NCBI GenBank assembly: GCA_025934775.1
Contig: JAICWO010000011.1
Coordinates: 62,001 to 126,000 of the forward strand
Direction: 5' to 3'
DNA length: 64,000 bases
DNA from: Gemmatimonadaceae bacterium
GTDB taxonomy: Bacteria; Gemmatimonadota; Gemmatimonadetes; Gemmatimonadales; Gemmatimonadaceae
The translations under genes were made by a program, and so were the position numbers. Shown here piece by piece: positions 1 through 9,514 of the stretch (position 1 is its first letter; each line of letters begins with the position of its first letter). The notes beneath the pieces are model-generated. The model was not told where the DNA came from and made no database searches. It worked only from the letters and a program-made list of their open reading frames with translations.

Positions 1-2
1 CG

Positions 3-500
3 TCCGCGCAGAGTCAGATCGAAGTGCAGCTCCAGCGCCGCGCGGATCTGATCCCGAACCTGGTGAACACGGTCAAGGGCTACGCGCGGCACGAGCAGGA
101 CGTGCTCACGCAGGTCACGCAGGCGCGCGCGGGTCTCGTCGGCGCGATTCAGTCGCACGACGCGGAGCAGATGGCGAACGCGAACGCGCAGCTCTCGAGC
201 ACCCTCGGCCGCCTGATGGTCACCGTCGAGGCGTACCCGAATCTGAAGGCGGATCAGAGCTTCATTCGCTTGCAGGACGAGCTCACGGGCACGGAGAATC
301 GCATCGCGGTCTCGCGCAACGACTACAACCAGGCGGTGAACGCCTACAACGCGTACATCCGCCAGTTCCCGGTGGTGGTCACCGCGAAGGTGACGGGCGC
401 CAAAGCGCGCAAATACTTCACCGCGACCAACGCGGCGGAGTCCGGGCCGCCGACGGTGGATTTCTCGAAACCGCCTGCGCCGGCGACGAAGAGTCCGTGA
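3..500 (+). CDS. LemA family protein (3' part, start outside window)
   Basis: The reading frame is open from base 3 and enters with a block reading VQLQRRADLIPNLVNTVKGY, the hallmark of LemA proteins. A long helical region follows (QARAGLV, LGRLMVTVEAYPNLK, FIRLQDELTGTENRI, YNQAVNAYNAYIRQFP). The missing N-terminus should hold the short cytoplasmic tail and single membrane helix, so the first GTG at 24 is not the real start. LemA proteins are membrane-anchored, mostly helical proteins of poorly defined function, often next to TPM-domain (YgcG-like) genes; that neighbour would lie left of the window. The C-terminus is proline and alanine rich. A strong terminator follows 21 bases after the stop. 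Confidence 0.9.
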   Translation, partial: SAQSQIEVQLQRRADLIPNLVNTVKGYARHEQDVLTQVTQARAGLVGAIQSHDAEQMANANAQLSSTLGRLMVTVEAYPNLKADQSFIRLQDELTGTENRIAVSRNDYNQAVNAYNAYIRQFPVVVTAKVTGAKARKYFTATNAAESGPPTVDFSKPPAPATKSP

Positions 501-521
501 TGTAGCGGTGAGGATCTTTAG

Positions 522-567
522 AAAACCCTCGGGATGCTTCAGGATCGAAGCGTCCCGAGGGTTTTTT
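522..567. terminator. Strong intrinsic terminator, probably bidirectional
   Basis: A 19-base arm at 522-540 pairs with 548-566 with a single G-T mismatch. The loop is six bases. The stem core is CCCTCGGGA with A-runs on the left and TTTTTT on the right. It closes the LemA unit on the plus strand and can also end the metG transcript arriving from the right. Confidence 0.9.
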
Positions 568-653
568 CAAAATCATCATCACGTTATCTGCCGCCGTCTC
601 CGCGCCGTTCCGCAACATCCGGCCGTTCTCCGCCGCCTGCCGTTAGTCCGCGC

Positions 654-2195
654 TCACGGCTTCTCCGTGGCCGGCTTCGGAAACAGTGGCGCGCCCTTCG
701 ACACGCGCCAGCCGGTCACATCGAGTGCCGCGACGTTCGCGAAACGCTGATCGCGCACCTCGCCCGGGCCGCCGAGCTGCGCCCACAATTCCTGGCACTT
801 GCTGGGCATGAACGGCGAGAGGTGGATCGCGTGCCGCGCGAGCTGGCGCACGATCGCGGCGAGCACGCCTTCCAGCCCCGCGCGCGCCTCCGGCATCTTC
901 GCGAGCGCCCACGGCTGGTTCAACTGCACGTACTCATTGCCGCGTGCGACGCACATGATGACGCGTTTCACCGCGTCGTGCAGTAGGAATCCACGGGTCC
1001 CGTCGATGGCCGTGTGATACTCGACGAGATCCGCGGCATCGTCGCGATCGAGCTCGTTCGGCGCGCCGCGCGGCACCACGCCGTCGCAATACTTCTCGAC
1101 CATCGCGATCGCGCGGCTCGCGAGGTTGCCGAGCGCGTTGGCGAGGTCCGCGGTGTACCGCTCGTCGAAGCGCTCGTACGAGAAGCTCCCGTCGGCGTCG
1201 AACGGCACTTCGCGCATCAGGAAATATCGAAATGCGTCGGCGCCATAGCGGTCGATCGTCTCGTCGAGGTCGAGCCGCACGCCCGATGACTTGCTGAACC
1301 GCTCGCCGGCGAGCAGCACGAAGCCGTGCGCCCAGACTCGCTCCGGCAGCGGGATCTCTGCCGCCTGCAGCATCGCCGGCCAGATCACCGTGTGCAGCCG
1401 CGTGATGTCCTTGCCGATCACGTGCAGGTCGGCGGGCCAGAGGTCGCGATAGCCGGCCTCCGGAAAGCCGGTGGCGGTGAGATAATTGGGCAGCGCGTCG
1501 AACCAGACCCACGTGCCTTGCTGTTCACCCGAGGGCAGCCCGATCGGGAACGGAATCGCCCACGAGAGGCGGGAGCGCGTGACGGAGATGTCCTCGAGGC
1601 CCTGGTCGAGCAGCGCGAGGATCTCGTTGCGCCGGGTGTCGGGCTGGAGGAAGTCCGGCCGCTCGTCGAAGAGCGCGCGGAGGAAGCCGGCGTACCGCGT
1701 CAGCCGGAAGAACCAGTTGCGCTCCGTCGTCCACTGCAGCTCGCGCGTGGGGTGGAGCACGCATCTCCCATCGACGATCTCGTTCTCGCGCTTGAACAGC
1801 TCGCAGCCCACGCAATACCAACCCTCATATGACTGTTCGTAAAAGTCGTCGGGATGGTTCTCGTGGATGCGCTCGATCAGCGCGCGCACGCCGCGCTTGT
1901 GCGGCTCGTCGGTCGTGCGGATGAACTGGTCGTACGAGATCGACAGCCGCTGCCACATCCGCTCGAAGCCGCGCGCGATCTGATCGACGAACTCCTTCGG
2001 CGAGACGCCGCGGTCCGCCGCGGCCTGCGCGACTTTCTGTCCGTGCTCGTCCAGGCCGGTGAGAAAATGCACGTCGTCGCCGCGCAGCCGGCGATACCGG
2101 GCGATCACGTCGGCGCCGATCTTCTCGTACGCGTGGCCGATGTGCGGCTCGCCGTTCGCGTAGTCGATCGCCGTCGTCAGATAGTACTTGCCCAC
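654..2195 (-). CDS. metG: Methionyl-tRNA synthetase
   Basis: Charges tRNA-Met with methionine in the cytoplasm. The class I HIGH motif is at residues 18-21 (PHIGHAY), and the KMSKS loop appears as RFSKS near residue 300. A zinc-knuckle-like CVGC...CVLH pair lies in the connective region. At 513 aa the protein ends after the anticodon-binding helical domain and lacks the C-terminal EMAP/Trbp111-like tRNA-binding domain of longer enzymes. It starts with GTG at 2195, immediately after the TAA of the upstream PSP1 gene, which implies translational coupling. It is the last gene of the minus-strand run dnaE-accA-PSP1-metG. Confidence 0.96.
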   Translation of the reverse strand: MGKYYLTTAIDYANGEPHIGHAYEKIGADVIARYRRLRGDDVHFLTGLDEHGQKVAQAAADRGVSPKEFVDQIARGFERMWQRLSISYDQFIRTTDEPHKRGVRALIERIHENHPDDFYEQSYEGWYCVGCELFKRENEIVDGRCVLHPTRELQWTTERNWFFRLTRYAGFLRALFDERPDFLQPDTRRNEILALLDQGLEDISVTRSRLSWAIPFPIGLPSGEQQGTWVWFDALPNYLTATGFPEAGYRDLWPADLHVIGKDITRLHTVIWPAMLQAAEIPLPERVWAHGFVLLAGERFSKSSGVRLDLDETIDRYGADAFRYFLMREVPFDADGSFSYERFDERYTADLANALGNLASRAIAMVEKYCDGVVPRGAPNELDRDDAADLVEYHTAIDGTRGFLLHDAVKRVIMCVARGNEYVQLNQPWALAKMPEARAGLEGVLAAIVRQLARHAIHLSPFMPSKCQELWAQLGGPGEVRDQRFANVAALDVTGWRVSKGAPLFPKPATEKP

Positions 2196-3290
2196 TTACG
2201 ATTCGCCTCCGCCGCCGGCCGCTGAGTCGTCGCGCGGTTTGTTGCCTGGTCGATTCCGCCGCCCGCCGCGACGCCCGCGCCGCCGGTGCGGACGCCGCTC
2301 GCGGTCGTCGCCTTCCGCCTTCGGTTCCTCCCCCGCGGCCGTCGTCTCGATCACTTCGTCCTCTTCGAGCGAATCCTCGTCGGGCGCGACGTCGTCGACG
2401 ATGTCGGGCTCCGGGGACGGCGGCTCCTTCACGCTCGCGAGCGCCGGCAGCGGAGCGCCGACCGCCTCGGTTTCCTCTCGAAGCTCGAGGAGCGAAAGCG
2501 TGCGCACCTCGCCGTCCTCACCGCGCAGCGCGACGCGTTCGCGAAAGATGTCGTTCGCGAGAATCTTCTCCTCGCCGCGCTTGGTCTTGATGACCTTGCC
2601 CTCTTTCGGAAATCGCTTGCGGCTCTGCACGTAGAATTCGTGCTCGTAGCGGAGGCAGCACATGAGCCGGCCGCATGCGCCCGAGATCTGCGACGGATTG
2701 AGCGACAGCCGCTGATCCTTCGCCACGCCCAGGTTCACGGGCCGGAGCTCGGGCAGCCACGACGACGAACAGTACCGGCGGCCGCAGCGGCCGATGCCGT
2801 CGAGGCGCTTCGCCTCGTCGCGCACGCCGATCTGCTTCAGCTCGATGCGGGTGCGGAACATCGACGCGAGCTCGCGGACGAGCGTACGAAAATCGACGCG
2901 CTTCTCGGCCGTGAAATAGAGCGTGAGCTTCTTGCGATCCCACTGCCACTCGGCGTCGGAGAGTTTCATGACCAATCCGTTCGCCTTGACGCGCTCCATC
3001 GCGCGGCGGCGCGCGTCTTCGTCCTGCGCGCGCACTTCCTTCGCTCGGACAATCTCTTCGTCGAGCGCCAGGCGCCGCGCTTTCTTCGTCGTGCCCGCGG
3101 CGCCGTAGCCGTGCGGCGTTCCGGCGTTGCGCTGCGACGCGAGCTCGCCAATCGAATGCACGACGCCGAGATCTTCCCCGCGGTCGGCGTCGACGATCAC
3201 CGACGCTTTGAGCGGCGGCGGCTCGTCGGACTCCCAGAGGAAGAAGTCCTTTCGGTTGCCCTTGAAGGCGACTTCGATGAGGTGCGTCAC
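2196..3290 (-). CDS. PSP1-domain protein, RicT/YaaT-like
   Basis: Residues about 1-240 match the PSP1 C-terminal domain family (RicT/YaaT). Support comes from the N-terminal GNRKDFFLW region, a cysteine-rich core (CGRRYCSSSWLPE) and a second one (GACGRLMCCLRYEHEFY). In Bacillus, RicT belongs to a complex that stimulates RNA maturation by RNase Y; that role is family knowledge, not visible here. The last ~100 residues are a low-complexity tail, first Glu/Asp-rich and then Arg/Gly-rich (HRRRGRRGGRRNR), suggestive of RNA binding. It has a GTG start at 3290, two bases after the accA stop, and its own stop abuts metG. Confidence 0.85.
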   Translation of the reverse strand: MTHLIEVAFKGNRKDFFLWESDEPPPLKASVIVDADRGEDLGVVHSIGELASQRNAGTPHGYGAAGTTKKARRLALDEEIVRAKEVRAQDEDARRRAMERVKANGLVMKLSDAEWQWDRKKLTLYFTAEKRVDFRTLVRELASMFRTRIELKQIGVRDEAKRLDGIGRCGRRYCSSSWLPELRPVNLGVAKDQRLSLNPSQISGACGRLMCCLRYEHEFYVQSRKRFPKEGKVIKTKRGEEKILANDIFRERVALRGEDGEVRTLSLLELREETEAVGAPLPALASVKEPPSPEPDIVDDVAPDEDSLEEDEVIETTAAGEEPKAEGDDRERRPHRRRGRRGGRRNRPGNKPRDDSAAGGGGES

Positions 3291-3291
3291 A

Positions 3292-4260
3292 CTACTCGAG
3301 GAACTGCCCCATGCGTAGGAATTTCTCGCGGCGCCGGCGCACGAGCTTGTCCGGCTTGTAGCGCCGCAGCTCCTCGATCTGGCGCGCGAGCGTGTCGTGC
3401 ACCGCTTGCGCGGTCGTCTCGTGGTTCGCGTGCGCGCCGCCGGGCGGCTCGGGAATGATCTCGTCGATCACGCGGAGCTCGAGTAGATCCTGCGCCGTGA
3501 TGCGGAGCGCGGCCGCCGCCTTCTCGCGCATCTCCTGACTCTTGCCGTCCTTCCACAGAATGGCCGCGCACCCCTCGACGGTGATCACCGAATAGACCGC
3601 GTTCTCCAGCATGTTCGTGCGGTCGGCGATGCCCAACGCCAGCGCGCCGCCCGAACCGCCCTCGCCGATCACGGTCGCGATGATCGGCACTTCGAGGCGG
3701 CTCATCTCGAACAGGTTGCGCGCGATCGCCTCGGACTGTCCGCGTTCCTCGGCGCCCAATCCCGCCCACGCACCCATCGTGTCGATGAACGTGATCACCG
3801 GCACGTGGAACTTCTCGGCCAGCTTCATCAGCCGGAGCGCTTTGCGATAGCCCTCCGGGTGCGGCATGCCAAAGTTGCGCTTGAGGATTTCCTTGGTGTC
3901 GCGGCCGCGCTGATGCCCGATGACCATCACGGTTTCGCCTTCGAGCCGCGCCCAACCGCCGACGATCGCCGCGTCTTCGCGGAACGCGCGGTCGCCGTGC
4001 AGCTCGATGAAATCCGTGAAGACCAACTGCAGGTAGTCCAGTGTGAACGGCCGCTTCGCGCTGCGCGCCACCTGCACGCGCTGCCACGGCGAGAGATTTT
4101 TATAAATCTCATCGCGCAGCTCGGCGAGCTTCTTCTGAAGCGGCTCGATCTCCTGATCGACGTCGAGCTGCTGGCCGCCGGCGAGCCGCTTCAGCTCGTC
4201 GATCTGTTTCTCCAGCTCGACGATCGGCTTTTCGAATTCGAGCGTTACGGAAGTTCCCAC
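3292..4260 (-). CDS. accA: Acetyl-CoA carboxylase carboxyltransferase subunit alpha
   Basis: Transfers the carboxyl group from carboxy-biotin to acetyl-CoA, the first step of fatty acid synthesis, together with AccD (not in this window). The N-terminus [18 protein letters not shown] is typical. The crotonase-like core shows [14 protein letters not shown], the GHQRGRD loop and [14 protein letters not shown] chose GTG 4260 over the upstream TTG 4278: a strong GGAGGGGGGAGC ribosome site sits just before the GTG, and the family begins at this point. The start lies one base after the dnaE stop, so the two are coupled. The C-terminus ([18 protein letters not shown]) is complete. Confidence 0.96.
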   Translation of the reverse strand: MGTSVTLEFEKPIVELEKQIDELKRLAGGQQLDVDQEIEPLQKKLAELRDEIYKNLSPWQRVQVARSAKRPFTLDYLQLVFTDFIELHGDRAFREDAAIVGGWARLEGETVMVIGHQRGRDTKEILKRNFGMPHPEGYRKALRLMKLAEKFHVPVITFIDTMGAWAGLGAEERGQSEAIARNLFEMSRLEVPIIATVIGEGGSGGALALGIADRTNMLENAVYSVITVEGCAAILWKDGKSQEMREKAAAALRITAQDLLELRVIDEIIPEPPGGAHANHETTAQAVHDTLARQIEELRRYKPDKLVRRRREKFLRMGQFLE

Positions 4261-4261
4261 G

Positions 4262-7200
4262 TCAGCTCCCCCCTCCAACGCCGCGGACGAGACGAACGCG
4301 ATCGGCGCCGAGCAGTGCGCGCAAATCCGTGAGCGCCGCCTGCGATGCGGCGATCCTCAAGGACCGCGACCGCAGCTTGGCGCGCGTTCCGTTGCCATCA
4401 CTCCAATGCACCTCGAGCGGCGGCGATGATGCACCCGCCGTCGCGTGCGACTCGACGACCGATCGCACGTCCCGCATCACGTCCGGCGTCAAGCCGTCGT
4501 CCGTCGTGAGATCGATCGATACCGCTACGTCTCCCTTCAACCGCTTTTCGATGAACGGCTCGATCGACTCCACGATGAACGTCGGATTCTCCACGTCCTG
4601 ATCGCGGCGCGAGTAGCTGCCCTTCATCAACACCGGCACGTCGGTCTTCACCCGGTCGCCCAACATCGTCCAGGCTTCGGGGAAGACCAGAACTTCGGAA
4701 GATCCAGAAAAATCCTCGACTGTCAACCGCGCGAACTCGGCGCCCGAGCGTTTGCTGATCTGCCGCTTGATCGCCGTGACCACCACCCCCAGCGCCACCG
4801 GATCCGACGTCCACGACCCCAGCTGAGACACGGTGTGCGTCGCGAACAGTTCGCACTCCAGCCGGAACGGCTCGAGCGGGTGACCCGAAATGTAGAAGCC
4901 GAGAATCTCTTTTTCCTTCGTCAATCGGTCGGAATCGCTCAGCGGCGGCATGTTCGGCAGCACCCGCGGCGCCTGCACGCTCGTCGAGTCATCCGCCCCG
5001 CCCAAGAGCGAAAACTGTCCGACCGCGGCTTCCTGCTGTTTGAGCGACGCCTCTTGAAGCGCGCTGTCGAGCACGGCGCCGAACTGCGCGCGGTGCCCCC
5101 CCAGGTTGTCGAGCGCGCCGGAGAAAATGAGCGCCTCGAACACCCGCTTGTTGCAGAGACGCAGGTCCACGCGATCGCAGAGGTCATGGAACGACGCGAA
5201 CGGACGCTCCGCGCGTGCGGCCAGAATGGAATCGATCGCCGAACGTCCCACGTTGCGAATCGCGCCCAGGCCGAACCGGATGCGCTTCTCCCCGACGACG
5301 GTGAACTTGTACCCGGATTCGTTCACGTCGGGCGCGAGCACTTCGATCCCGAGCTCGCGCGCTTCGTTGATGAACTTGACCACGCTGTCCGTGTCGCCGA
5401 TCGACGACGACATGAGCGCCGCCATGAACTCAGCGGGGTAGTGCGCCTTGAGCCACGCGGTCTGATACGAGACGACGGAGTACGCGACCGCGTGTGATTT
5501 GTTGAAGCCATAGCGGCCGAACGTCTCGATCTGTCCCGCGAGCTCCTCGATGATCCTGCGATCGAAGCCACGCGCGACGGATTTCTCCACGAACTTGCCG
5601 AGCTCCTGCTTGATCAACTCGGCATCCTTCTTACCCACCGCTTTGCGCAGCACGTCGGCTTCGGCGAGCGAGATGCCCGCGAGCACCTGCGCCACACGCA
5701 TCACCTGTTCCTGGTAGGTGATGACGCCGTACGTGTTGTTGAGGATCGGCTCCAGCTCGGGGAGCGCGTACGCCACCGGCTCCTCGCCGCGCTTGCGTCG
5801 CTGATACAGCCGGTGCGTGCCCGCGTCGAGCGGGCCGGGGCGCATCAGCGCGTTCGCCGCCACGAGATCGTCGAAGCGGTCGCAGCGCATGCCGCGCAAC
5901 AGGTCCGTCGCGATCGACGACTCGAACTGGAACACGCCGATCGTGCGTCCGGCGCGGAGCATCTGATAGACCTTCTCGTCGTCCATGGGGATGGCGTCGA
6001 TGTCGATCGCCGTTCCCGTGCGCTGCTCGATCGAGACGAGCGCGTCGTGAATCACCGTGAGCGTCGTGAGCCCGAGGAAGTCCATCTTGAGCATTCCCGC
6101 ATGCTCGAGACAGTTCATGTCGTACTGGCTCACGATCACCGACTCGTCGTCGCCGGAGCCCGCGCCCTTGGACGACTGGGTGCAGATCGGCACGTATTCG
6201 TCGACCGGCCCCGGCGCGATCACCACGCCGGCGGCGTGAACGCCCGTGTGGCGCGACAGTCCCTCGAGCGCGATCGCGTAGTCGAGGAGCTGGCGATAGC
6301 GCTCGTCGCTCTTGTACAGCTTCGCCACCTCCGCGATCTGAGTGACCGCTTCCTTCACCGTGAGCGAGAAGTTCGGCGCGTTCGGAATCAACTTCGCGAG
6401 GGCGTCGGTCTCGGCCGGCGTGAAGCCGAGCGTGCGGCCCACGTCCTTGATCGCGGCCCGCGACTTCAAGGTCCCGAACGTCACGATCTGGCAGACCGAC
6501 TCCTTGCCGTACTTCTGCCGCACGTACTCGATCACTTCCCCGCGCCGCTCGAAGCAGAAGTCGACGTCGACGTCCGGCATCGACACGCGCTCGGGGTTCA
6601 GGAAGCGCTCGAACAGCAGATCGTACGCGAGCGGGCAGACGTTCGTGATCTTTAACGAGTATGCTACTAACGAGCCCGCCGCCGAGCCGCGGCCCGGACC
6701 GACGGGAATCCCCCGCGCGCGCGCCGCGCCGATGAAGTCCGATACGATCAGGAAGTAGCCGGCGTAGCCCGTCGTCGTGATCACGCCAAGCTCGTAGTCG
6801 AGCCGCTGCTGCACGGCGTCGGGAAGCGGGTCGCCATATCGCTCCTTGGCGCCCGCCGTGGCGAGCCGCGTCAACAGCTCGTTCTCGCTCGCAACGCCAT
6901 CGGGAAGCGGAAACGCCGGCACGTGATACTTCTTCCCGAACTCGACCCCCACCTCGTCCGCGATCTTCAGCGTGTTCTCGACAACGTCCGGCCGCGTCTT
7001 GAAGTAGCTCGCCATCTCTGGCGCGCTCTTGAAGTAGAGTCCGCGATCGTAGCGCATCCGGTCGGCGTCGCTCCGGTCCTTACCCAGACCGATGCAGAGC
7101 AGCACGTCGTGCGCGTCGTGATCGTCGGCGCGCAGAAAGTGCGCGTCGTTGGTGGCGATCACCGGCAGTCCGAGCTCGCTCGACAGCGCGAAGATCCGCT

Positions 7201-7762
7201 CGTTGAGCGTCAATTGCCCCTCGGAATCGTGCGCCTGCACTTCGAGGTAATAGCGATCCTTGAAGAGCTCGGCGTACCACGCCGCCGCCTCGCGCGCCTC
7301 GTCGAGTCGATTCGCCATCAAGTGTTGCGCGACTTCGCCCGCCAGGCACGCCGACGAGACGATCAAGCCTTCGCCGTACTTCGCCAGCAGCTCGCGGTCG
7401 ACGCGCGGCTTGGAGTAGAAGCCCTCCGTGTAGCCGAGCGAGGAAAGCTTGACGAGGTTTCTGTAGCCGGTCGCGTCCCGGGCGAGCAGCACGAGATGGT
7501 AGTACGGCTTTGCGCCCGGCGCGGGCCGACCCTTGGCACGGCGATCGCCGGGAGCAACGTACGCCTCCATGCCGATGATCGACTTGATCTTGGCCTTCTT
7601 GGCTTTTTCCTGGAACTCCCAGGCGGCGTGCAGATTACCGTGATCGGTAATCGCGAGGGCCGGCTGCTCGAACTCCTGCGCGCGACGGATCAGGTCTTCG
7701 ATCCGGTTCGCGCCGTCGAGGAGCGAGTATTCCGAGTGGCAGTGGAGATGGACGAAGGACAT
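4262..7762 (-). CDS. dnaE: DNA polymerase III alpha subunit, PHP-containing
   Basis: The replicative DNA polymerase. The PHP domain opens with [13 protein letters not shown] at residues 5-17. The catalytic acidic motif PDVDVDF is near residue 392, then come the finger and helix-hairpin-helix regions, and an OB-fold near residues 980-1020 ([12 protein letters not shown]...VEDFSG). It has 1166 aa counting from ATG 7762; a TTG nine bases upstream is less likely. No strong ribosome site is visible, so the start is the less certain end. It is the first gene of a four-gene minus-strand run and faces away from the aminopeptidase gene at 7830. Confidence 0.97.
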   Translation of the reverse strand: MSFVHLHCHSEYSLLDGANRIEDLIRRAQEFEQPALAITDHGNLHAAWEFQEKAKKAKIKSIIGMEAYVAPGDRRAKGRPAPGAKPYYHLVLLARDATGYRNLVKLSSLGYTEGFYSKPRVDRELLAKYGEGLIVSSACLAGEVAQHLMANRLDEAREAAAWYAELFKDRYYLEVQAHDSEGQLTLNERIFALSSELGLPVIATNDAHFLRADDHDAHDVLLCIGLGKDRSDADRMRYDRGLYFKSAPEMASYFKTRPDVVENTLKIADEVGVEFGKKYHVPAFPLPDGVASENELLTRLATAGAKERYGDPLPDAVQQRLDYELGVITTTGYAGYFLIVSDFIGAARARGIPVGPGRGSAAGSLVAYSLKITNVCPLAYDLLFERFLNPERVSMPDVDVDFCFERRGEVIEYVRQKYGKESVCQIVTFGTLKSRAAIKDVGRTLGFTPAETDALAKLIPNAPNFSLTVKEAVTQIAEVAKLYKSDERYRQLLDYAIALEGLSRHTGVHAAGVVIAPGPVDEYVPICTQSSKGAGSGDDESVIVSQYDMNCLEHAGMLKMDFLGLTTLTVIHDALVSIEQRTGTAIDIDAIPMDDEKVYQMLRAGRTIGVFQFESSIATDLLRGMRCDRFDDLVAANALMRPGPLDAGTHRLYQRRKRGEEPVAYALPELEPILNNTYGVITYQEQVMRVAQVLAGISLAEADVLRKAVGKKDAELIKQELGKFVEKSVARGFDRRIIEELAGQIETFGRYGFNKSHAVAYSVVSYQTAWLKAHYPAEFMAALMSSSIGDTDSVVKFINEARELGIEVLAPDVNESGYKFTVVGEKRIRFGLGAIRNVGRSAIDSILAARAERPFASFHDLCDRVDLRLCNKRVFEALIFSGALDNLGGHRAQFGAVLDSALQEASLKQQEAAVGQFSLLGGADDSTSVQAPRVLPNMPPLSDSDRLTKEKEILGFYISGHPLEPFRLECELFATHTVSQLGSWTSDPVALGVVVTAIKRQISKRSGAEFARLTVEDFSGSSEVLVFPEAWTMLGDRVKTDVPVLMKGSYSRRDQDVENPTFIVESIEPFIEKRLKGDVAVSIDLTTDDGLTPDVMRDVRSVVESHATAGASSPPLEVHWSDGNGTRAKLRSRSLRIAASQAALTDLRALLGADRVRLVRGVGGGS

Positions 7763-7829
7763 CTTGAGCAAGATAGCGGTCGAGCCCTGGCAGTGTCAAA
7801 ACTTTTGGCCTCGTTCGAATCCACCGTAA

Positions 7830-8921
7830 GTGTTTTCAAATCAATGGATTACATGGGCACGCGCGCGACGGGTGCTCCTCGCGCTCATTGTCATCGCCAT
7901 CGCCTATCTCGCGCTCGCGCCAACCGGGCGGTACCTGGTCCGCGCGGCTTGGGCGGAGGGAGGGATCCTCGCGCGACGTCGGTCGATCGCTGACATCGTT
8001 GCCGATCCCAAGACCAAACCCGCGATTGCGGCGAAGCTCCGGCTCGTGCTGGCCGCGCGCGCGTTCGCGGCGGACTCCGTCGGCCTTCGCGCGAAGCAAA
8101 GCTTCACCAAGTACACACAGCTCGACCGGGACACGCTCGTGCTCGTCCTCTCGGGCGCGTATCCGGATCGCCTGCAGGCGTACACGTGGTGGTTCCCGAT
8201 CGTCGGGCGCGTGCCGTACAAGGGCTACTTCGATTTCAGCGCGGCCAAGTCCGCCGAGCGCGATCTCGCCGCGCGCGGCTTCGACGTGTACCTCCGTCCG
8301 TCTCCCGCATTCAGTACCCTGGGCTGGTTCAACGATCCGCTGCTTTCCACGTCGCTCGGCGCCGACTCGCTCGATCTCGCGAACACCGTCATGCACGAGC
8401 TGACGCACAACACGTTCTACGCGGCGGGACAGGCTGTGTTCAACGAATCGTTCGCGAATTTCGTCGGTGCGCGGGGCTCGGCGTGGTTTTTTCGGACGCG
8501 CGGATCACCAGCCGCCGCCGATGAAGCGGACGCCCGATGGTCCGATGAGAAGCTGATCTCCCGGTTCTGGGCGACTCTCTATCATACGGTCGATTCTGCG
8601 TTCAAGGCGCACCCCACCGACTCGCTCGCTCGCATCGCCGCGCGCGACTCCTTGTATGCGCACGCCCGGCGCGAGCTCGTGGATTCCCTTGGTTCCCAGT
8701 TCCGCACGATCAGTCCGCGCGCACTCGAGCGCGTGCGCCTCGACAACGCCGCCCTGCTCGCACATCGCATCTACGACACCGACCTCGACGTGTTCGACGA
8801 GATCTGGACGAGCCAGCACGGGGATTTGCGGCGCACCGTGCTGCGCATCATCGCGCTGGCCAAGAGCAGGCCGAGGGATCCGTTCGGGGCGCTGCGCGAT
8901 TCGGTTGGGCAGGCGCCGTGA
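7830..8921 (+). CDS. Putative aminopeptidase, HExxH metalloprotease (COG4324-like)
   Basis: A membrane-anchored zinc peptidase candidate. One N-terminal hydrophobic helix (residues 15-30) anchors it to the membrane, with the rest presumably periplasmic. The active-site signature is HELTH at 189-193, with a downstream glutamate (ENFSF-type context NESFANF, E206) as third ligand. The SGAYPDRLQAYTW and VPYKGYFDF blocks are those of the 'predicted aminopeptidase' family represented by COG4324. The start is GTG 7830; GTG 7872 is an alternative that shortens the cytoplasmic tail. The substrate is unknown. A palindrome starts two bases after the stop codon. Confidence 0.78.
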   Translation: MFSNQWITWARARRVLLALIVIAIAYLALAPTGRYLVRAAWAEGGILARRRSIADIVADPKTKPAIAAKLRLVLAARAFAADSVGLRAKQSFTKYTQLDRDTLVLVLSGAYPDRLQAYTWWFPIVGRVPYKGYFDFSAAKSAERDLAARGFDVYLRPSPAFSTLGWFNDPLLSTSLGADSLDLANTVMHELTHNTFYAAGQAVFNESFANFVGARGSAWFFRTRGSPAAADEADARWSDEKLISRFWATLYHTVDSAFKAHPTDSLARIAARDSLYAHARRELVDSLGSQFRTISPRALERVRLDNAALLAHRIYDTDLDVFDEIWTSQHGDLRRTVLRIIALAKSRPRDPFGALRDSVGQAP

Positions 8922-8922
8922 A

Positions 8923-9051
8923 TTGTTGACCGCGGAGGTCGCGGGGCCGCGAAGAACGGCGCGGTCTGGCGACGAGATTGTCGGCATCAGTTCACGCCCA
9001 ATTCGTCCCCAACGCCGTTCTCCGCGCCCCCCGCGCTCCCCGCGGTAACAA
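8923..9051. repeat. Intergenic imperfect palindrome I (GCGGAGG/GCGGGG words)
   Basis: The left arm 8923-8961 reads TTGTTGACCGCGGAGGTCG and ends AAGAACGGCG. The reverse complement of the right arm (9012-9051) reads TTGTTACCGCGGGGAGCG and ends GAGAACGGCG, about 33 of 39 aligned positions. The loop is about 50 bases. It begins two bases after the aminopeptidase stop and ends 85 bases before the YCII gene. Same architecture as the other palindromes in this window, but with its own word set. Confidence 0.8.
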
Positions 9052-9136
9052 AAGAACGCGTCGATCTCGGGATCTCTCATTCGACGTCACACACGAAGGC
9101 AGAACACTCAACTCATCAGACCGGAGATGTCGAACC

Positions 9137-9511
9137 ATGCGCTACATGCTCTTCATCAAGCACCCCGAAGACTATCGCGGCAAAGTTCCGCCGCCGGCGC
9201 TCCTCAAAGCGATGGGCGAGTTCGTGGTCCCGAACATTCAGAGCGGCAAGTTCATCGAGGCCGCCGGCCTCATGTCCACGTGGCGCGGCAAGAAGGTCCG
9301 CGTGCGCGACGGCAAGATCACCGTGACGGACGGTCCCTTCACGGAATCCAAAGAAATCATCGGCGGCTACACGCTCGTGGAATCGGCGTCGGACGACGAA
9401 GCGCTCGAGCTGGCGCGAACGTTCGTGGAGCTCCACCGCATCCACGCCCCGGGTATGGAAGTCGAGTGTGAGGTGCGTCCGTTGCAGACCGGCGCGCCGG
9501 GCAGCGAGTGA
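9137..9511 (+). CDS. YCII-related (DGPF) domain protein
   Basis: A small 124-aa protein with the YCII/DGPF fold: N-terminal MRYMLFIKHPEDY, then KKVRVRDGKITVTDGPFTESKE with the DGPF signature, then the ferredoxin-like second half (GGYTLVESASDDEALELAR). Such proteins are cytoplasmic dimers, often near ECF sigma factors in other genomes; their activity is undefined. I set the start at ATG 9137, where a CGGAGA ribosome site lies upstream and the family begins. The longer open frame from 8978 runs through the palindrome and is not family-like. No sigma factor gene is adjacent here. Confidence 0.88.
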   Translation: MRYMLFIKHPEDYRGKVPPPALLKAMGEFVVPNIQSGKFIEAAGLMSTWRGKKVRVRDGKITVTDGPFTESKEIIGGYTLVESASDDEALELARTFVELHRIHAPGMEVECEVRPLQTGAPGSE

Positions 9512-9514
9512 CGC

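Noticed and set aside
4261-4278. TTG start of accA at 4278
   Set aside because: The GTG at 4260 has a strong ribosome site and matches the family start.
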